Source: an uncultured Saprospiraceae bacterium (GTDB lineage Bacteria; Bacteroidota; Bacteroidia; Chitinophagales; Saprospiraceae). Taken from it: a stretch of 64,000 nucleotides of DNA. The notes under the pieces were generated by a model. The model did no database searches. It had not been told where the DNA came from and saw only the letters and a program-made list of their open reading frames with translations. Made by a program: the position numbers and the translations under genes. The stretch lies in contig CALGAW010000024.1 in NCBI GenBank assembly GCA_937959115.1, forward strand, positions 1 through 64,000. Direction: 5' to 3'. Positions 35,335-44,798 of this stretch are shown here, one piece after another; the first letter of the stretch is position 1, and the number at the start of each line of letters is the position of its first letter.

Positions 35335-36249
35335 ATGAAAAAAATGTTAATGGCTTTAGCTGTATTTGCTTTTGTTGGCACTTCTAATATTACTTATGCT
35401 CAGTGCTCAGGCAAAACTGCTTCTACCGTATCCGGTAAGAAATCTTGTGCAAAGACGTGCGCATCTAAACTAGCTGCAAACGATGCATCTATAGAGAAAA
35501 AAGTATGTGAGAAATCTGGAAAGGTATCTTACATGAGAAAAGCTACTTGTGAAAAATCTGGAAAAACAAGCTTTACGCCTGTTCAATATGACGCAGGATC
35601 TAAGAAATTTGTAAACGTTGCTCCAGCTGCTTCTGATGTACAATTGGTATCAGGAGGCGAAAAGAAAATGTGTGCTAAATCTGCTGCAGCTGCTGCAAAA
35701 TTAGCATCAAACGATGCAAACATCGAAGCTAAGACTTGTGCTAAGTCTGGTAAGGTTTCTTACTACTCTAAGCAAACTTGTGCTAAGTCAGGTAAAGTTT
35801 CTATGGCACCAGTGAAATACTGTGCGGATTCTAAGAAATTTGTAAACGCTGCTCCTGCTGCTGATGTAATGTTAGCTGGTGGAGAAAAGAAAATGTGTTC
35901 AAAATCTGCTGCTGCTAAATTAGCTTCTAACGATGCAAACATCGAAGCTAAGACTTGTGCTAAGTCTGGTAAGGTTTCTTACTACTCTAAGCAAACTTGT
36001 GCGAAATCAGGTAAAGTTTCTATGACGCCAGTGAAATTCTGTGCAGATTCTAAGAAATTTGTAAACGTTGCTCCAGAAGGAGAAGTTAAGTCTACACTAA
36101 CAGGTGGAAGCAAAAACTCTTCAACTGTCAATGGTATGCAAGTTGAGAAAAAAGCTTGCACAAAAGCTGAGAAAAAAGCTTGTGCTAAATCTAAAAAAGC
36201 TTGTGCTGGAAAAGCAAAAAAAACTAGCATGCAAGGCAGTCAAAAGTAA
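35335..36249 (+). CDS. Secreted Cys/Lys tandem-repeat protein, unrecognised family
   Basis: 304 residues with a signal peptide (1-23, cut before 'QCSGKT'). Three near-identical repeats of about 73-77 residues follow, each with the internal pair 'TCAKSGKVSYYSKQTCAKSGKVSM', then 'CADSKKFVN' and 'GGEKKMC'. Cys occurs in regular pairs and Lys is abundant. A basic Cys-Lys tail closes the protein ('EKKACTKAEKKACAKSKKACAGKAKK'). I do not recognise a characterised family. The pattern suggests disulfide-stapled or metal-binding periplasmic or surface repeats. The second and third repeats are nearly identical at DNA level, so copy number may vary. Own promoter box and a strong terminator. Confidence 0.8.
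   Translation: MKKMLMALAVFAFVGTSNITYAQCSGKTASTVSGKKSCAKTCASKLAANDASIEKKVCEKSGKVSYMRKATCEKSGKTSFTPVQYDAGSKKFVNVAPAASDVQLVSGGEKKMCAKSAAAAAKLASNDANIEAKTCAKSGKVSYYSKQTCAKSGKVSMAPVKYCADSKKFVNAAPAADVMLAGGEKKMCSKSAAAKLASNDANIEAKTCAKSGKVSYYSKQTCAKSGKVSMTPVKFCADSKKFVNVAPEGEVKSTLTGGSKNSSTVNGMQVEKKACTKAEKKACAKSKKACAGKAKKTSMQGSQK
35470..36085 (+). repeat. Three tandem coding repeats of about 219-231 bp
   Basis: Unit boundaries at about 35470, 35701 and 35920 (231 and 219 bp apart). Units two and three share long identical stretches (for example the block starting AACGATGCAAACATCGAAG in both). Unit one is diverged. The repeat lies wholly inside the Cys/Lys gene. Confidence 0.85.
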
Positions 36250-36554
36250 TTAAGATTTTTTATCGATAAAAAAGGTTGTTTGATTCACTTCAAACAACCT
36301 TTTTTATTAATACTTCGTCTCCATAAAAGACAATTTATTTAATTCCTACCATATTTTTTTCTTCCTAATTAAACCATTTCCATTTTCATAAGTCTAATTA
36401 TAGTTTTCAGGATAGTGTAATCAAATTAGAATGGAATTGCTTTCTAGGAATTAGGCAAGGAACACCCAATGCTTTATTTTCCCAAATTCGTTTCAATATT
36501 CCATTTTGATTGTTTTTTTGCTATTTTAACTTTAATTAATTCAATTTACCACTT
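36250..36554. other. Gap between Cys/Lys gene and sulfatase
   Basis: 305 bp of AT-rich DNA holding the terminator at 36268-36306 and the untranslated region of the sulfatase. No clear TAnnTTTG box was seen. Confidence 0.4.
36268..36306 (+). terminator. Strong terminator after the Cys/Lys repeat gene
   Basis: Perfect 13-bp core stem (AAAGGTTGTTTGA with TCAAACAACCTTT), 6-base loop and flanking A- and T-runs. The structure is nearly symmetrical and could terminate on both strands. Confidence 0.9.
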
Positions 36555-39236
36555 ATGAGATCTTTCCTTCAAAAGCTTGTTTCTTCTGCATTCCTCTTCC
36601 TCCTTTTAGGAACAATGTTCCTTAAGGCCCAACCAAATATCTTATTCGTCATTGCAGATGACTTAGGAACGGATGCAGTAAATGGTTATATCCAGAGCCC
36701 AGAAATGCCAACAACACCCAATCTGGATGCATTAATGGCAAATGGAATAAAGTTTACAAATACTTGGGCAGCACCTGTGTGTACACCAACACGAGCTGCA
36801 ATTATGTCTGGGAAATATGGCGCAAAAACAGGCGTAACACAAGTCCCGGGAACTTTGGATACGACGCACACCTCACTTTTTAAACGAATGAGTGCTATGG
36901 CATGCGATAATTACGCCAAAGCAGCCATAGGTAAGTGGCACTTGGCTTCACCTGCTATTAATAGCCATCCCGCTGATCATGGTGTAGACCATTATGAAGG
37001 GGTTCTTTTAGGAGGAGTCAATAATTACAACAATTGGAACAAAGTAACAAATGGTGTAGCATCCCAGGAAACAGATTATGTGACGACCAATTTCACCGAT
37101 GCTGCCATCAACTGGATCGGCAATCAAACTCAACCGTGGTTTTTATGGTTTGCACATGTTGCTCCTCATGCGCCCTTTCATGTTCCACCTGCACACATGT
37201 ATACAAGAACAGACACCTCAGATGACTTAGGCAAGTACCTGGCTATGGTAGAATCAGTAGATTATGAATTAGGTCGACTACTCGCTAGTATCCCGCCGGA
37301 TGAATTGGAAAATACAATTATCATTTTCATTGGTGACAACGGTACACCGAATTCTGTATTGCAGAGCTTTCCAAATGGTCGGGGGAAAGGTTCCGTGTAC
37401 CAAGGTGGCGTTAGTGTCCCTATGATTATTGCTGGACATGGTATTGGTCGAAAAGGAGAAACCGAAGCCGCTTTAACCCATGTTCTCGATCTTCATTCTA
37501 CAATATTGAATGTTTCAGGGGCCAATCTTATCAATGGGATTGAAAATAGTTTGCCAATGGATAGTCTTTTTGTTACGAACGATGCGACTACCCGTACGTA
37601 TAATTACTCAGAAACTACTCAAGGTAATAATGCAGGATGGACCATTCGCAATCAACGTTTCAAGCTAATTGAACGGGCAAACGGAACACAGGAATTTTAC
37701 AACCTTATGAATGATCCATTCGAAATGAATAATCGGATTAACAATCTCAATCAGAATCAAACAAACGCTAAAAACCGTATGGAAGCAGAGGCTGCAGCTA
37801 TTCAAAATGGCTGGTCTTGCCAAGATTTCATCCAAAATGGTGATGAAGATAATAAGGATTGTGGTGGAACCTATTGTACTGACTGTGTTGTGACTTGTAC
37901 AAACAACAACCAAACCTCATCAACAAATATAGGATGTTGTGTAACACCAACAGTTAACAGTTTTTATTATGAGTCAATCGTTAGTGGTAAACGGAAAATT
38001 TTAACCAATAATTTTCCGAATCACGATTATTGTCATACTGCACAAAATGTTCCTGCCCCACTCTATTATACCTTTGAAGTTAACCAAACCCCAGTACTGA
38101 ACAATTATAAAACGTCTTTACTTTCTCCAGACAATCGACCTGATTGGTTCTTTGGAGTCGCGTTAAACAGTGTACTCATTGCACCTGCTCCAGCAACACC
38201 CTTTATCTTTGAAAACCCAAATTCTGGTCAATACAACTGGGATTGGGTGTTTGAACCAACAAATACTCAGGGATCTAACGCTGGTAATCCTCCAGGAAGT
38301 CCTTGGGTTCAACTTGATTGTTCTTCAGCACATACTGGACCACAAGGATATCACTATCATGGAAATATGTTTGAATATGTAGAAACACTTCAAGCAGGCA
38401 TTTCCACTACGAATACACCACCATCTGCTCCAATTCAAGTCGGCTGGGCAGCTGATGGGTTTCCAATCCTATATCGATTTGGCCCTGACGGTAATGGAGG
38501 AATGGCTTTGTTACAACCTGGGTATGAACTAAAACCAGGTGATCGTCCTGGCGACGGGATTGAGGCACCTTGTGGCCCATTTAATGGCCGCTATACGAAC
38601 GACTATCAATACAGTTGTGATGTTGGAGATTTAGATGCGTGTAATGGAATAGAAAGATCGGTTACGCTAACGACTCCGCAAGGGTTAGAAACCTTTGAAT
38701 ATTTCTATGTTATTACAGAAACCTTCCCACAAATTCCAAGATGTCATTCAGGTGAGCGTGATGTTTCCTTTGACAATTCAAACAATGGGTCAACAACACC
38801 ACATCCCTTACCACCTGGCGATTTAGCTCCTGTTTTGAAAGTGGTACCGTCTACCCTTCAAGGTGTGTCTAACCTGAATGTAATCGTTAAGGTGAGTGAA
38901 GTTGCTCAAAGAGATACAGATGGCTCAATGATTACCGTTCGTGTACCAATTGATCCTAGAATGACATTTACTTGGGATCCTACGCTAAGTAATATTGGAT
39001 TTGACATGGTTGATAATAACCAATGGACGTATTCTTCTACCGCACTGTTTCATTCGTTTCAATCGAATAGTGTGATTGCGTCAGGTGAGACACTTACATT
39101 TGGCTATGTTGCTTCTTATGATCCTCAAAACACAAGTGGACAATCAACCATTACTATGACGATTGTGCCTGGTTCTGGAGGGGAGACCCAGTATACCAAC
39201 AATAATGATGCAGAATTGGTAACTTATTTTTATTAA
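36555..39236 (+). CDS. Secreted sulfatase fused to a YHYH domain
   Basis: 893 residues. A signal peptide (1-25) is followed by an alkaline-phosphatase-like sulfatase domain (about 26-420): metal-binding 'LFVIADDLG', formylglycine motif CTPTR with Cys 76 in the C/S-x-P-x-R site, 'GKWHLA' and 'FIGDNGTP'. A Cys-rich linker ('CGGTYCTDCVVTCTNNNQ') leads to a YHYH domain (about 470-745, with 'GYHYHGNMFEYVE' near 598). The last 130 residues form a beta-rich domain without a clear T9SS tail. The fusion is unusual. It may desulfate a surface-associated glycan while the YHYH part binds metal or a partner. An anaerobic sulfatase-maturating enzyme or FGE is not seen nearby. Confidence 0.9.
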   Translation: MRSFLQKLVSSAFLFLLLGTMFLKAQPNILFVIADDLGTDAVNGYIQSPEMPTTPNLDALMANGIKFTNTWAAPVCTPTRAAIMSGKYGAKTGVTQVPGTLDTTHTSLFKRMSAMACDNYAKAAIGKWHLASPAINSHPADHGVDHYEGVLLGGVNNYNNWNKVTNGVASQETDYVTTNFTDAAINWIGNQTQPWFLWFAHVAPHAPFHVPPAHMYTRTDTSDDLGKYLAMVESVDYELGRLLASIPPDELENTIIIFIGDNGTPNSVLQSFPNGRGKGSVYQGGVSVPMIIAGHGIGRKGETEAALTHVLDLHSTILNVSGANLINGIENSLPMDSLFVTNDATTRTYNYSETTQGNNAGWTIRNQRFKLIERANGTQEFYNLMNDPFEMNNRINNLNQNQTNAKNRMEAEAAAIQNGWSCQDFIQNGDEDNKDCGGTYCTDCVVTCTNNNQTSSTNIGCCVTPTVNSFYYESIVSGKRKILTNNFPNHDYCHTAQNVPAPLYYTFEVNQTPVLNNYKTSLLSPDNRPDWFFGVALNSVLIAPAPATPFIFENPNSGQYNWDWVFEPTNTQGSNAGNPPGSPWVQLDCSSAHTGPQGYHYHGNMFEYVETLQAGISTTNTPPSAPIQVGWAADGFPILYRFGPDGNGGMALLQPGYELKPGDRPGDGIEAPCGPFNGRYTNDYQYSCDVGDLDACNGIERSVTLTTPQGLETFEYFYVITETFPQIPRCHSGERDVSFDNSNNGSTTPHPLPPGDLAPVLKVVPSTLQGVSNLNVIVKVSEVAQRDTDGSMITVRVPIDPRMTFTWDPTLSNIGFDMVDNNQWTYSSTALFHSFQSNSVIASGETLTFGYVASYDPQNTSGQSTITMTIVPGSGGETQYTNNNDAELVTYFY

Positions 39237-39395
39237 TTGATTTGTAACGTTGAAAATTCAAATTATTACGTTTTTAGTAGCTATCACTGTAACAATCAAT
39301 ATGGAGCGCACTCCAAAAAGGTAGTAAATTACGCAACCTAAAAATTACAAGTTTAAAATCCCTTAATTTATTAAACTTTTTCAAGTAGAAAGCGT

Positions 39396-39403
39396 TACCT
39401 TTG
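39396..39403 (+). promoter_or_regulatory. Promoter box of the isc operon
   Basis: TACCTTTG matches TAnnTTTG exactly, 73 bp before the iscS ATG. No convincing TTTG -33 element at standard spacing. Confidence 0.5.
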
Positions 39404-39475
39404 TGAGCCGAAAGCAATGTTTAGACGAAATCTAAATAATAGACAAAACTTATCGGAAGATAAAAGTAACTAATC

Positions 39476-40690
39476 ATGAAAAAATTAATCTATTTAGATA
39501 ATAATTCAACGACGCCTACAGATCCGCGTGTTGTAGAAACGATGATTCCTTATTTCTACGAGAAACATGGGAATGCAGCAAGTCGTAGTCACAAATATGG
39601 ATGGGAAGCAGAAGAAGCTGTCGACTATGCTAGAGAGCAAGTAGCGCAACTGATTGGAGCTGATCCCAAAGAGATCATCTTTACTTCTGGTGCAACTGAA
39701 GCCGATAACTTAGCAATCAAAGGCGTATTTGAAATGTATGCGCGCAAAGGCAATCACATCATCACAGTAACTACTGAGCATAAAGCAGTACTAGATACCT
39801 GCAAGAAAATCGAAAAGCTTGGTGGAGAAGTCACTTACTTAGAGGTAAACGATAAAGGGTTGATTGATTTGGATGAACTGAGAGCAGCGATTAAGAAAAA
39901 TACGATCCTAGTGTCCATCATGTGGGCAAACAACGAGACTGGCGTTATTCAGCCAGTAAAAGAAATTGGAAAAATCTGTGAAGAAAACGGTGTACTGTTT
40001 TTCTCTGATGCAACTCAGGCTGTTGGTAAAATACCTGTAGATGTAATCGAAAACGGCATTCACTTAATGGCATTCACTGGTCATAAAATGTACGGGCCGA
40101 AAGGTGTTGGTGCGCTATACGTACGTCGTAAAAAGCCTAGAGTTAAAGTAACTGCACAGCTTGACGGTGGCGGACACGAAAGAGGTATGCGCTCAGGTAC
40201 GTTGAATGTACCTGCGATCGCTGGCTTCGGGAAAGCAGCAGAACTCTGCCGACTAGAAATGGAGCAGGATGCTAAGCGCTTAAGTGTATTACGTGATCAC
40301 CTTGAAGCTGAATTCAATAAGCTTGAGGAAGTTTACGTAAACGGAACAACAGAAGCTAGAATGCCGCACGTTGCCAATATTTCTTTCAAGCACGTAGAAG
40401 GAGAAGGATTGATGATGACCTTCAACCAGAACGTAGCAGTATCATCTGGATCTGCTTGTACCTCAGCGTCACTTGAACCTTCTTATGTATTGAAGGCGCT
40501 TGGACTAGGAGACGATCTTGCACACAGCTCTATTCGATTTAGCTTAGGACGCTTTACAACAAAAGAAGAAGTAGATCAAGCAATTGAGCTCGTCAGTAAT
40601 GGCGTACAACACATGAGAGACTTAAGCCCAATATGGGAAATGTATAAAGAAGGAATTGACTTAGACGCAGTAGAATGGTCAGAACATTAA
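39476..40690 (+). CDS. iscS: Cysteine desulfurase IscS
   Basis: 404 residues, typical for the class. 'IYLDNNSTTPTDPRVVETM' is the N-terminal PLP-enzyme motif, 'TSGATEADNLAIKG' the phosphate-binding loop, 'FTGHKMYGPKGVG' has the Schiff-base Lys 204, and 'SSGSACTSASLEPSYVL' holds the catalytic Cys 328 in the long loop of IscS-type (class I) enzymes. It removes sulfur from cysteine for Fe-S assembly on the IscU encoded next. No IscR, HscBA or ferredoxin gene is nearby. Confidence 0.95.
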   Translation: MKKLIYLDNNSTTPTDPRVVETMIPYFYEKHGNAASRSHKYGWEAEEAVDYAREQVAQLIGADPKEIIFTSGATEADNLAIKGVFEMYARKGNHIITVTTEHKAVLDTCKKIEKLGGEVTYLEVNDKGLIDLDELRAAIKKNTILVSIMWANNETGVIQPVKEIGKICEENGVLFFSDATQAVGKIPVDVIENGIHLMAFTGHKMYGPKGVGALYVRRKKPRVKVTAQLDGGGHERGMRSGTLNVPAIAGFGKAAELCRLEMEQDAKRLSVLRDHLEAEFNKLEEVYVNGTTEARMPHVANISFKHVEGEGLMMTFNQNVAVSSGSACTSASLEPSYVLKALGLGDDLAHSSIRFSLGRFTTKEEVDQAIELVSNGVQHMRDLSPIWEMYKEGIDLDAVEWSEH

Positions 40691-40774
40691 ACACCATTTG
40701 ATTGTTCGCAATATTATTAATATTTTTGTAGTAGATAATTCACAAATTATCTCTAACACAATAACCAAAAAATT

Positions 40775-41188
40775 ATGGCATATTCAGAGAAAGTTTTAGA
40801 ACACTTCAAACATCCTAAGAATGTCGGAACGCTTGATAAAGCAAGTAAGACTGTTGGTACAGGACTTGTTGGTGCGCCTGAGTGCGGTGATGTTATGCGT
40901 CTTCAAATTGAAGTAGACGAAAACACCAATATGATCAAGGACGCTAAGTTCAAAACATTTGGCTGTGGGTCTGCTATCGCTTCTTCTTCTCTTGCAACGG
41001 AATGGTTGAAAGGAAAAACAATTGATGAAGCTATGGCAATTGACAATATGGATATCGTAGAAGAGTTGGCATTGCCTCCTGTTAAAATCCACTGTTCTGT
41101 ATTAGCAGAAGATGCGATTAAAAGCGCGATTAAAGACTATCAAGAGAAAAACGGTATAGAGGTAACTGTTACCGAAACTAGCCACTAG
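40775..41188 (+). CDS. iscU: Fe-S cluster scaffold IscU
   Basis: 137 residues. The three cluster cysteines are Cys 37 ('GAPECGDVM'), Cys 64 ('TFGCGSAIAS') and Cys 107 ('IHCSVL'). The LPPVK motif at 100-104, which is the HscA-binding site in classical ISC systems, is kept although no hscA is seen here. It assembles 2Fe-2S/4Fe-4S clusters with IscS. It lies 84 bp after iscS and ahead of iscA in the same direction. Confidence 0.95.
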   Translation: MAYSEKVLEHFKHPKNVGTLDKASKTVGTGLVGAPECGDVMRLQIEVDENTNMIKDAKFKTFGCGSAIASSSLATEWLKGKTIDEAMAIDNMDIVEELALPPVKIHCSVLAEDAIKSAIKDYQEKNGIEVTVTETSH

Positions 41189-41273
41189 ACCAGCTCTAAG
41201 CCACTAGGGTAAATGAACTTCGCCCTTACTAAGGTAAGACTTAGGGCAAAAGACTTTATGAAAAGTAAGGATT

Positions 41274-41600
41274 ATGTTATTTGTAGCTGAATCAGCAAAA
41301 GATAAAATCACTGAAATACGGGGATCCGGCGAGATAAAAGATGATTTTTTTATCCGGGTTTCTGTTACAAGTGGTGGGTGCTCTGGCCTCACCTACCAAA
41401 TGGATTTTGATAATGAGTCAAAAGCCAATGACCAGATATTTGAGGACAACGGCGTCAAAGTCGTTACGGATCTCAAGAGTTTCCTTTATCTATGTAATTC
41501 AACGCTAGAGTTCTCTGGTGGCCTAGAAGGTAAAGGTTTTTTCTTTTCTAATCCAAATGCTTCACGGACTTGTGGCTGTGGGGAGAGTTTTTCGGTATAG
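41274..41600 (+). CDS. iscA: A-type iron-sulfur carrier (IscA/ErpA)
   Basis: 108 residues. 'RVSVTSGGCSGLTYQMDFD' holds Cys 36 and the C-terminal 'CGCGESF' holds Cys 100 and 102, the three ligands of A-type carriers. The fold is a short beta-rich domain. Whether it is IscA or ErpA cannot be decided; the operon position after iscU favours IscA. It delivers Fe-S clusters to apo-proteins. Confidence 0.9.
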   Translation: MLFVAESAKDKITEIRGSGEIKDDFFIRVSVTSGGCSGLTYQMDFDNESKANDQIFEDNGVKVVTDLKSFLYLCNSTLEFSGGLEGKGFFFSNPNASRTCGCGESFSV

Positions 41601-42159
41601 GTATTATTCCAGCCGTTCACTATACTATAGTTTGATTCCAGTATCTCTAAAAGTATTTCTTTTTTCAACGATTTCCGAAGACTTTATTGGATAGGTTTTG
41701 TTTTCCTATAAAACATTCATAGGAGTTATTCCCATCAACTTGGTAGTTAGTAGATTTTATCCGACCATTTTCCTAGTCTAATATTGGCCCTCCATGTTGT
41801 AAGGGTTTCTTCTTCGGAGAATTGTTTAACTACTTACTTCAATTAAACTATTTCAATACTGATGCGGGCGAAGGGGCGGAAGTGTTGTTTGAACAGCGAG
41901 CTAAGACTTGCGGGATGGAGCGCTGAGAGTGCTGAAGCACCTGACGCCACAGGTATATCTCTGTATGAATATAGAGATGTATCCCATTAGGGGCGATTAC
42001 AAATTATTTGCAAGAAACTAAATAGCACTTCATCCGAATTGGTTTATTTTTAACAAGTATAAAATATTTTCAATTTTCAACTTTCAATTTTCCATTAATT
42101 ATTAGCAAGTTTGTACTTTGCAGGTTTATTGAAACACTTGTGTAAACACGTTAGATATA
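41601..42159. other. Structured 559-bp intergenic region
   Basis: No convincing gene. The first half is AT-rich; the second half (about 41865-41995) is GC-richer and contains hairpins such as GTGC-TGAA-GCAC in 'GTGCTGAAGCAC' and ATCTCT/AGAGAT (near 41957-41978). It looks like a structured element, either a non-coding RNA or a decayed interspersed repeat. A TACTTTGC motif just before the YfhO gene is near, but not equal to, the promoter consensus. Confidence 0.45.
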
Positions 42160-44703
42160 ATGGATAATCCGATCTTTAAAAAACTACTTCCACATATTGC
42201 TGCTTATGTCATTTTGGCTTTAGTGTCAATTGTATTCTTCCTTCCTTATTTTACATCAGAAAAAACACTAGGACAAGGGGATAATATGCGCGGCGAAGGC
42301 ATGCAAACCGAAATGAGAAAATTCCATAAAGAGACTGGAGATTGGCCGCTTTGGACGAACTCTATGTTTGGCGGTATGCCTGTATATCAGATATTGCAAA
42401 GCCATGAAAAAACGTTTATACGCTACCCCTATATTGTTTTTATGTGGGGCCAAAGTGTGAAACATCCTGCATTTGTATGCTTAGTTGCCATGTTTTGTTG
42501 CTATCTCCTACTCATTACGCTTTCGGTGGATTGGCGGATTGCGATTTTTGGTGCGATTGGATACGGATTATCTACCTATAATATCGACTTAGCGGAGGCT
42601 GGCCACTCCACAAAAATGATGGCCATGGCTTATGTGCCTGCCATGTTTGCAGGAGCCTTGTTAGCCTTCAAAGGGCGGTATCTGCTCGGAGGGGCAATGT
42701 TTACATTCTTCGCTGCATTAAATATCTATGCCAATCACTTGCAGATCACTTTTTACACCTTCATTCTGCTTGGAATTCTAGGACTCATTCAAATCATATA
42801 TGCTGCAAAAGGCGGGCAAATGCAAAGTCTAATGAAAGCTGCAGGTGTTTTAATTATCGGTACTTTACTTGCTGTTTCATGTAATATCACTAAGATTTGG
42901 TCGACTCAAGAATACGCTGCGGAGACGATAAGGGGTAAAACAGAATTACAAAGTAAACTAGACCAGAACAAAGGAAATGGCTTAGATACTGACTATATTT
43001 TTGCTTGGAGTTATGGTATTGCAGAGTCCTTCACGCTCCTTATTCCAAATTTCATGGGCGGAGGTACCTCACATCATTTTAGAGGCACTAAAACACACGA
43101 TAGAGTATTTAGGAGCGTAATTGGTAATGGCGGCTCAAAAAAACAAGCAGAACGGCAAGTCGCTGCCTTATTCTACTGGGGATCACAACCTTTTGTAGGA
43201 ACGGCCATTTACTTTGGAATCGTGTTTATTTTCTTCTTTTTCCTAGGCGCGGTGCTGGTAGATGGCCCAATGCGGGCCTGGCTGATTGCTTCAGCTATCG
43301 TGATGTTGATGATTTCTTGGGGTGGCAACTTCTTTTTAAATCATTTCCTAGTGAATAATGTTCCGTTTTTCAATAAATTTCGAGCAGTATCAATGGCATT
43401 AGGCCTATCTCAATTGGCCATTATTATGCTAGGAATGCTTGGCGTAGTAAAACTGTTTGATAAGAACATTACGATGGCTAGTAAGCAGCGCGCCTTGTAT
43501 ATTGCAGCGGGAATCACCGCTGGGCTTTGTGTTCTTGGCTTCCTAGTTGGGAGTTCGATGGACATGACAGGACCAAGAGATGGTCAAATCGGTGAATTGG
43601 CAAGTGTGGTAATGGATGATAGGGCTGCGATCCTAACGAGTGATGTGCTGCGATCTCTGTTTTTAGTAGCAATAGCAGCTGGACTGATCTTCTTCTATCT
43701 TAAGGGAAAGCTCAAGGCGCTTTACTTGGTCATTTTACTTGGGATTCTCAGTGTTGGTGATACTCTTTCGGTTAACAAACGAATTTTATTTGCTGAAAAA
43801 TATGAAACCAAACGAGAGAAAGCAGCAGCGTCAGCACCGACACAAGCGGATCAGCAAATCATGCAAGATCCTGATCCACATTACCGAGTAGCCGATTATG
43901 CACGGGGTACCTTTTGGGAAAGTGTTGAGGCTTCTAAGTTCCATAAGAGTATTGGCGGTTATCATGCTGCAAAACTGATGCGCTACCAGGAAGTCGCTCA
44001 AAAGTATTTTGCCAATCCACAAGAGAATATGCACTTGTTAGGCATGTTGAATACGAAGTATATCTTGTTTGGCAAAGATAAGATTCAGGTAAGTGGAAAT
44101 CCAAAGGCGATGGGGAATGCATGGTTTGTCCCTTCCTATCAAGTAGTAGCAGATGGTGATGCTGAGTTTAATGGATTGGCGACTCTAGATCCTGCTAGGC
44201 AAGCACTTGTTCAAAAGAAATATGCTACCCCTTTGGACGGATATACTGTTCGTTTTGATTCGACGGCGACGATAAAGCTGACGAGTTATCACCCAGATCG
44301 GATGGAGTATACCTATTCTGCTAACAGCGATCAGTTGGCCGTGTTCTCAGAGATGTATTACCCACCCTCAAAAGGCTGGAATACTTACATAGACGGTAAG
44401 CTGGCGGAACCATTTATGAAGGCGAACTACTTGCTAAGAGCAATGAAACTGCCTGCCGGACAAAATCGTAAGGTGGAGATGCGGTTTGAGCCACGATCTA
44501 TTTTGACAGGGAATATGATTGCTTTGCTAGTATCCTCTTTAGTAATATTAGGTTTCCTAGGTAGTTTGTTCCTTTTCTTTAAAAACAACAGTCTTCCTTC
44601 AGTTGATTATTTAAGTGAAGTAGAAGTAAGCGACGCACCAAAAAAGGTAAAAGCAACGACTTCAAAAGTTAAAAAGACAACATCGAAAAAGAAAAGAAAA
44701 TAA
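42160..44703 (+). CDS. YfhO-family membrane protein
   Basis: 847 residues with about 12-13 transmembrane helices in the first 560 positions, then a large periplasmic beta-rich domain ('MEYTYSANSDQLAVFSEMYYPPSKGWNTYIDG') and a last helix before a basic Lys-rich tail ('KKVKATTSKVKKTTSKKKRK'). The pattern, including 'NPIFKKLLPHIAAYVILALVSIVFFLPYF' and 'MFGGMPVY', is that of YfhO (GT-C-like) membrane proteins, thought to use polyprenyl-phosphate sugars to glycosylate envelope components. It is followed by an MBOAT/SGNH pair, suggesting a shared role in surface-polymer modification. Confidence 0.85.
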   Translation: MDNPIFKKLLPHIAAYVILALVSIVFFLPYFTSEKTLGQGDNMRGEGMQTEMRKFHKETGDWPLWTNSMFGGMPVYQILQSHEKTFIRYPYIVFMWGQSVKHPAFVCLVAMFCCYLLLITLSVDWRIAIFGAIGYGLSTYNIDLAEAGHSTKMMAMAYVPAMFAGALLAFKGRYLLGGAMFTFFAALNIYANHLQITFYTFILLGILGLIQIIYAAKGGQMQSLMKAAGVLIIGTLLAVSCNITKIWSTQEYAAETIRGKTELQSKLDQNKGNGLDTDYIFAWSYGIAESFTLLIPNFMGGGTSHHFRGTKTHDRVFRSVIGNGGSKKQAERQVAALFYWGSQPFVGTAIYFGIVFIFFFFLGAVLVDGPMRAWLIASAIVMLMISWGGNFFLNHFLVNNVPFFNKFRAVSMALGLSQLAIIMLGMLGVVKLFDKNITMASKQRALYIAAGITAGLCVLGFLVGSSMDMTGPRDGQIGELASVVMDDRAAILTSDVLRSLFLVAIAAGLIFFYLKGKLKALYLVILLGILSVGDTLSVNKRILFAEKYETKREKAAASAPTQADQQIMQDPDPHYRVADYARGTFWESVEASKFHKSIGGYHAAKLMRYQEVAQKYFANPQENMHLLGMLNTKYILFGKDKIQVSGNPKAMGNAWFVPSYQVVADGDAEFNGLATLDPARQALVQKKYATPLDGYTVRFDSTATIKLTSYHPDRMEYTYSANSDQLAVFSEMYYPPSKGWNTYIDGKLAEPFMKANYLLRAMKLPAGQNRKVEMRFEPRSILTGNMIALLVSSLVILGFLGSLFLFFKNNSLPSVDYLSEVEVSDAPKKVKATTSKVKKTTSKKKRK

Positions 44704-44798
44704 ATATTAATTGTTAATGATTAATTAAGAACCATTTAGAACGAGCAGGTTTGTGTTTTGGGTCAGTATGTTCGTTAACCATCAATCATTGTTATTAA